Shown: piece after piece, positions 24,078 through 26,893 of the stretch
Layout of the letters: the number at the start of each line of letters is the position of its first letter
Numbering within the stretch: the first letter of the stretch is position 1
DNA from: Faecalibacterium sp. UBA1762
GTDB lineage: Bacteria; Bacillota; Clostridia; Oscillospirales; Ruminococcaceae
Assembly: GCA_002314755.1 (NCBI GenBank)
Contig: DCHC01000025.1
Location: 1-26,893 of the forward strand
Direction of reading: 5' to 3'
DNA length: 26,893 bases
Notes under the pieces: model-generated
The model's database searches: none
The model's input: only the letters and a program-made list of their open reading frames with translations
What the model was told of the DNA's origin: nothing
Translations under genes and position numbers: made by a program

Positions 24078-25183
24078 GCAAGTCAGCAATGGGCATCGTT
24101 TTTGCCAATATGCACGACGAAGAGCTGCCATCTTTGACCCGTGAACGCACCATGGCAAGTCTTCCGGTGGCTGCGCGGTACCGTATGATCGATTTTCAGC
24201 TTTCCTGTATGACCAACGCAAAAATTAATCGCGTGGGTTTGATTGTTCGGCGCAACTATCACAGCCTGATGGATCACTTGGGCAACGGCAGAGAATGGGA
24301 TCTGGCACAAAAGATGGGTGGGCTGACGGTTTTTCCGCCCCGTTCAGAGCCGATGAGCAACGACAATTACAAGGGGCGGATGGATGCGCTGCATTCTATT
24401 TTGCCCTACATCGAAACCGCAAAGGCGGAATATGTGGTCCTGGCAGATTGTGATTTTCTATGTACGCCGGATTATGAAAAAATACTGGCTTTCCACGAGC
24501 AGACGGGCGCTCAGGTGACCATTGTCTGCAGCCCTTACACACAGCTGCCGCGAGAGAATGTTACGGTTAAGACCAACGGTCAGGGCCGAGTGGAGCAGAT
24601 TTTGCTGGATGACACCGGTGCAGAGGGTGATTTGCAAAGCATGAATATTTTCGTGCTCTCCCGTCAGCTGCTGTTGGAGTATATCCGTACCGGATACAGT
24701 AAGAATTACCGTCACTTTGTGCGGGATCTTTTGGTACGGGATACGGAAAACACCGGAATATATGCATACAACTACCAGGGGTACTGCTCACAAATTACCG
24801 ACCTGGGCGGTTATTACCGCACCAATATGAGTCTTCTGCAGCCTGAGCAGCTACAAAAGCTGTTTGGCAGCGAGCCTATTTATACCAAGGTGCGGGATGA
24901 AGCACCCACCCGTTATGCAATGGACGCGAAGACAGGCAACAGTCTAATCGCAGACGGATGCATTTTGGAGGGCACGGTGGAAAACAGTGTGCTGTTTCGC
25001 GGAGTGCGGGTCTGCAAGGGCGCTGTGGTGCGCAACTGTATTTTGATGCAGGGTACTACAGTAGAGGAAAATGTCTGTATGGAGTACGCCATTACCGACA
25101 AAAATGTGGTAATTACCCAGGGAAAAAAATTTAGCGGGTCAGATTCCTATCCGGTATATGTGGAAAAGGGTGTTAAGGTGTAA
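24074..25183 (+). CDS. glgD: Glucose-1-phosphate adenylyltransferase, GlgD subunit
   Basis: This 369-residue GlgC paralogue is typical of Firmicutes. The N terminus lacks the GGQGSRL phosphate-binding loop and instead reads GIVFANMHDEELPSLTRERT, followed by LPVAARYRMIDFQLS. The Asp in VVLADCDFL replaces the usual SGDH. It is therefore probably not catalytic alone and serves to boost or adjust GlgC, as shown in other Firmicutes. The C-terminal half is a beta-helix like that of GlgC. A 21-base identical stretch is shared between the two paralogues (24977-24997 and 23781-23801). It overlaps glgC by 4 bases and lies 51 bases before glgA. Confidence 0.95.
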   Translation: MSKSAMGIVFANMHDEELPSLTRERTMASLPVAARYRMIDFQLSCMTNAKINRVGLIVRRNYHSLMDHLGNGREWDLAQKMGGLTVFPPRSEPMSNDNYKGRMDALHSILPYIETAKAEYVVLADCDFLCTPDYEKILAFHEQTGAQVTIVCSPYTQLPRENVTVKTNGQGRVEQILLDDTGAEGDLQSMNIFVLSRQLLLEYIRTGYSKNYRHFVRDLLVRDTENTGIYAYNYQGYCSQITDLGGYYRTNMSLLQPEQLQKLFGSEPIYTKVRDEAPTRYAMDAKTGNSLIADGCILEGTVENSVLFRGVRVCKGAVVRNCILMQGTTVEENVCMEYAITDKNVVITQGKKFSGSDSYPVYVEKGVKV

Positions 25184-25234
25184 ATCACCCGGGTAAAACA
25201 CAGTCTGAATCGAAAATAAGAGGAGTGCCTTACC

Positions 25235-26659
25235 GTGAAGGTTTTATTTTGTGCCAGTGAGGGGTTGCCCTACTGTATGTCCGGCGGTTTGGGAGATGTG
25301 GCGGGGGCGTTGCCCAAGGCGATGGTTGCTGCGGGGGTAGACTGCCGCGTTATTCTGCCGCTTTACAGTGATATCAAGCCACAGTACAGGGAAAAGATGG
25401 AGTTTTTGTGCCATTTTCAGGTCCCGGTTGCCTGGCGCAGTCAATACTGCGGATTGTTCCGGCTGCAGACGGATGGCGTGATTACCTATTTTTTGGATAA
25501 TGAGTTTTATTTTAAGCGTCAAGGTCTGTACGGGTATATGGATGACGGGGAGCGGTATGTGTTTTATTCCAGAGCGATTCTGGAGGCATTGCGTCATCTG
25601 GATTTTGCGCCGGATCTGCTGCATACCAATGATTGGCAGACGGCATTGGTTAACCTGTATTTAAACCTGTATTACCGTGAGGATCCCAAATTTTACGCAA
25701 TCAAGACATTGTTCACCATTCATAATATCCAGTACCAGGGAAAGTACGGCATGGATATGCTGCAGGATGTGCTGGGAATCGGCCAGGAAAATGCGCACCT
25801 TGTGGAGTACGAGGGTGATGTAAACTTTATGAAAGCCGCAATTGAGGCGGCGGACCGGGTTAATACGGTTTCTCCGACCTATGCGAGCGAAATATTAAGC
25901 CCGTGGTACGGCCACGGTCTGGATCCGTTACTAAACGCTCGCAGCTTTAAGCTGCGGGGTATTGTCAACGGCATAGATACCGAGATCTATGACCCGGCGC
26001 ACGACAGGGCGTTGAGCTGTAATTACACGCCGCGTAGCTTTAAAAAGGGAAAAGCGGCTTGTAGAGAAGAGTTGTGTCAGTTGTTTGGCTTGCAGCAGGA
26101 TGAGCGGCCGATTATCGGCATGGTCAGTCGTTTGGTAGACCATAAGGGCTTTGATCTGGTGTGTGCAGTGGGCGAGAAGCTGCTGCAAAGTGGCATGAAA
26201 ATCGCACTTTTGGGTACGGGTAACGAGGTGTACGAGAATTATTTCCGCAGGCTTGCGGAAAAATTCCCCGGCAGCTGTGGGGTGAAAATTGCATTTCAGC
26301 CTGATTTGGCACATAAGATCTACGCAGGTGCGGATATCTTTCTTATGCCCAGCCAAAGTGAGCCCTGTGGCCTGGCACAGATGGTTGCGCTGCGGTACGG
26401 TACCGTACCTATTGTACGGGAGACCGGCGGTTTGAAGGACACCGTGTTTGAAAGCGGTGACTGCAAAGGAAACGGCTTTACCTTTGCACACTATAATGCG
26501 CAGGATTTGCTGTATACCTGTCTGCGTGCTCGAGACGGCTTTGCCGACAAAAAAGGCTGGGAGATTTTAGCCAAACGGGGTATGGCCTGTGACCATTCCT
26601 GGAGTGCCTCCTGTAAGGAGTATATCACCTTGTATCAGGAGATGCTGAATCTGTGGTGA
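25235..26659 (+). CDS. glgA: Glycogen synthase (ADP-glucose, GT5)
   Basis: This 474-residue GT-B enzyme transfers glucose from ADP-glucose to growing alpha-1,4 chains. Family marks are the N-terminal SGGLGDVAGALPKA (16-29), HTNDWQTAL, TIHNIQYQGKYG, VNTVSPTYASEI, GIVNGIDTEIYDP, GMVSRLVDHKGFDL and the C-terminal PSQSEPCGLAQMVALRYGT with RETGGLKDTV. The opening aligns without gaps to Escherichia coli GlgA (from memory), and position 15, a lysine there (KTGGL), is methionine here (MSGGL). Related clostridial proteins also vary at this place. The start is GTG at 25235, with AGGAG at 25221-25225. It is the last gene of the operon and is followed by a terminator. Confidence 0.96.
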   Translation: MKVLFCASEGLPYCMSGGLGDVAGALPKAMVAAGVDCRVILPLYSDIKPQYREKMEFLCHFQVPVAWRSQYCGLFRLQTDGVITYFLDNEFYFKRQGLYGYMDDGERYVFYSRAILEALRHLDFAPDLLHTNDWQTALVNLYLNLYYREDPKFYAIKTLFTIHNIQYQGKYGMDMLQDVLGIGQENAHLVEYEGDVNFMKAAIEAADRVNTVSPTYASEILSPWYGHGLDPLLNARSFKLRGIVNGIDTEIYDPAHDRALSCNYTPRSFKKGKAACREELCQLFGLQQDERPIIGMVSRLVDHKGFDLVCAVGEKLLQSGMKIALLGTGNEVYENYFRRLAEKFPGSCGVKIAFQPDLAHKIYAGADIFLMPSQSEPCGLAQMVALRYGTVPIVRETGGLKDTVFESGDCKGNGFTFAHYNAQDLLYTCLRARDGFADKKGWEILAKRGMACDHSWSASCKEYITLYQEMLNLW

Positions 26660-26696
26660 GGGCAGATTAGCCGGATTGTTATTGGAAAAACGGTTT

Positions 26697-26731
26697 AAAG
26701 CTGCGCGGATTAAAACCTGCGCAGCTTTTTT
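26697..26731 (+). terminator. Intrinsic terminator of the glg operon
   Basis: Arms 26699-26706 and 26719-26726 pair perfectly over 8 G/C-rich positions, and a run of six T follows (26726-26731). Confidence 0.87.
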
Positions 26732-26810
26732 CAGAAGAAGTCGGCTTTAACGGTTTTCGTTTTGATTGTGCAGAATAAAAAGTTTATTTCAAAAAAAGGC
26801 GAAAAAATGC

Positions 26811-26839
26811 TTGACTTTTTTGCTCAAATCAGTTATTAT
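26811..26839 (+). promoter_or_regulatory. Promoter for the tRNA gene
   Basis: TTGACT (26811-26816) and TATTAT (26834-26839) are 17 bp apart. The expected start is near 26846, about 28 bases before the mature tRNA. The start is followed by a GC-rich GCGCTCTGACGGAGCG stretch, a common stable-RNA pattern. Confidence 0.7.
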
Positions 26840-26873
26840 TATTAAGCGCTCTGACGGAGCGTATGGCGAATAT

Positions 26874-26893
26874 AGGGGTATAGCTCAGCTGGT
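26874..26893 (+). tRNA. Partial tRNA gene, probably tRNA-Trp
   Basis: The last 20 bases, AGGGGTATAGCTCAGCTGGT, have the form of a tRNA 5' end: a 7-base acceptor strand (AGGGGTA), TA at positions 8-9, and the D-arm GCTCAGCTGG. Clostridial tRNA-Trp usually starts AGGGGTATAG, so this is the best guess. The anticodon lies outside the window, so identity is not proven. Confidence 0.7.

Noticed and set aside
26874..26893. Reading the edge tRNA as tRNA-Ala or tRNA-Ile from the GGGGTATAG string
   Set aside because: Counting back seven bases from the TA at positions 8-9 gives an acceptor strand starting with A, which fits tRNA-Trp better. The anticodon is not visible.
1..26893. CRISPR arrays, insertion sequences, integrases, phage genes
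   Set aside because: No spaced direct repeats, transposase or integrase motifs, or terminal inverted repeats with target duplications were seen.

Overview
The window looks like a chromosomal piece of a Gram-positive anaerobe of the class Clostridia, probably a gut Oscillospiraceae/Ruminococcaceae-type organism. Supporting signs are a glgB-glgC-glgD-glgA operon (the two-subunit GlgC/GlgD arrangement is a Firmicutes trait), a class A penicillin-binding protein with a lysine-rich cytoplasmic head and a Cys-containing tail, an RqcP-type S4 protein, a membrane-anchored DUF348/G5/3D protein, AGGAGG-like ribosome sites, TTGACA/TATAAT promoters and many hairpin-plus-T terminators. Nothing looks phage- or transposon-derived, and no CRISPR array was seen. 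This placement is inference; no 16S gene is present.

Layout. (1) 1-2600: a more AT-rich left end with two leftover terminators, a beta-sandwich protein of unknown function, a small alpha/beta hydrolase and a MerR/TipAS regulator with a textbook 19-bp-spacer promoter. (2) 2640-5664: a sugar operon (TIM-barrel isomerase-like protein, Gfo/Idh/MocA dehydrogenase, ThuA-like protein) with its own promoter, a terminator-like hairpin in its leader and a strong terminator. (3) 5713-12490: a MATE transporter, a membrane-anchored M20 hydrolase, a glycosidase-like TIM-barrel protein and a GH36 alpha-galactosidase. (4) 12530-16336: a DivIVA-like coiled-coil protein and a bifunctional PBP1A, a cell-wall/division pair. 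(5) 16371-19098: a CofE (F420-0:glutamate ligase)-like gene divergent from a LysR regulator through overlapping promoters, followed by rqcP. (6) 19099-20636: a geneless stretch and a 3D-domain cell-wall protein. (7) 20739-26731: the glycogen synthesis operon glgBCDA. (8) The right edge cuts into a tRNA gene, probably tRNA-Trp, just after its promoter.

How the parts fit. Regions 2 and 3 read as a cytoplasmic glycoside-use locus. The dehydrogenase, isomerase-like protein and ThuA protein are the families used in 3-keto-sugar chemistry, and the two glycosidases have no signal peptides, so uptake must come from a transporter outside the window. Region 7 stores surplus hexose as glycogen: GlgC (with GlgD) makes ADP-glucose, GlgA elongates and GlgB branches. 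The most interesting leads are the possible oxidative glycoside-cleavage cluster with its leader attenuator, the CofE-like protein with no F420 genes beside it, and a GlgA in which the usual substrate-binding lysine at position 15 is a methionine.
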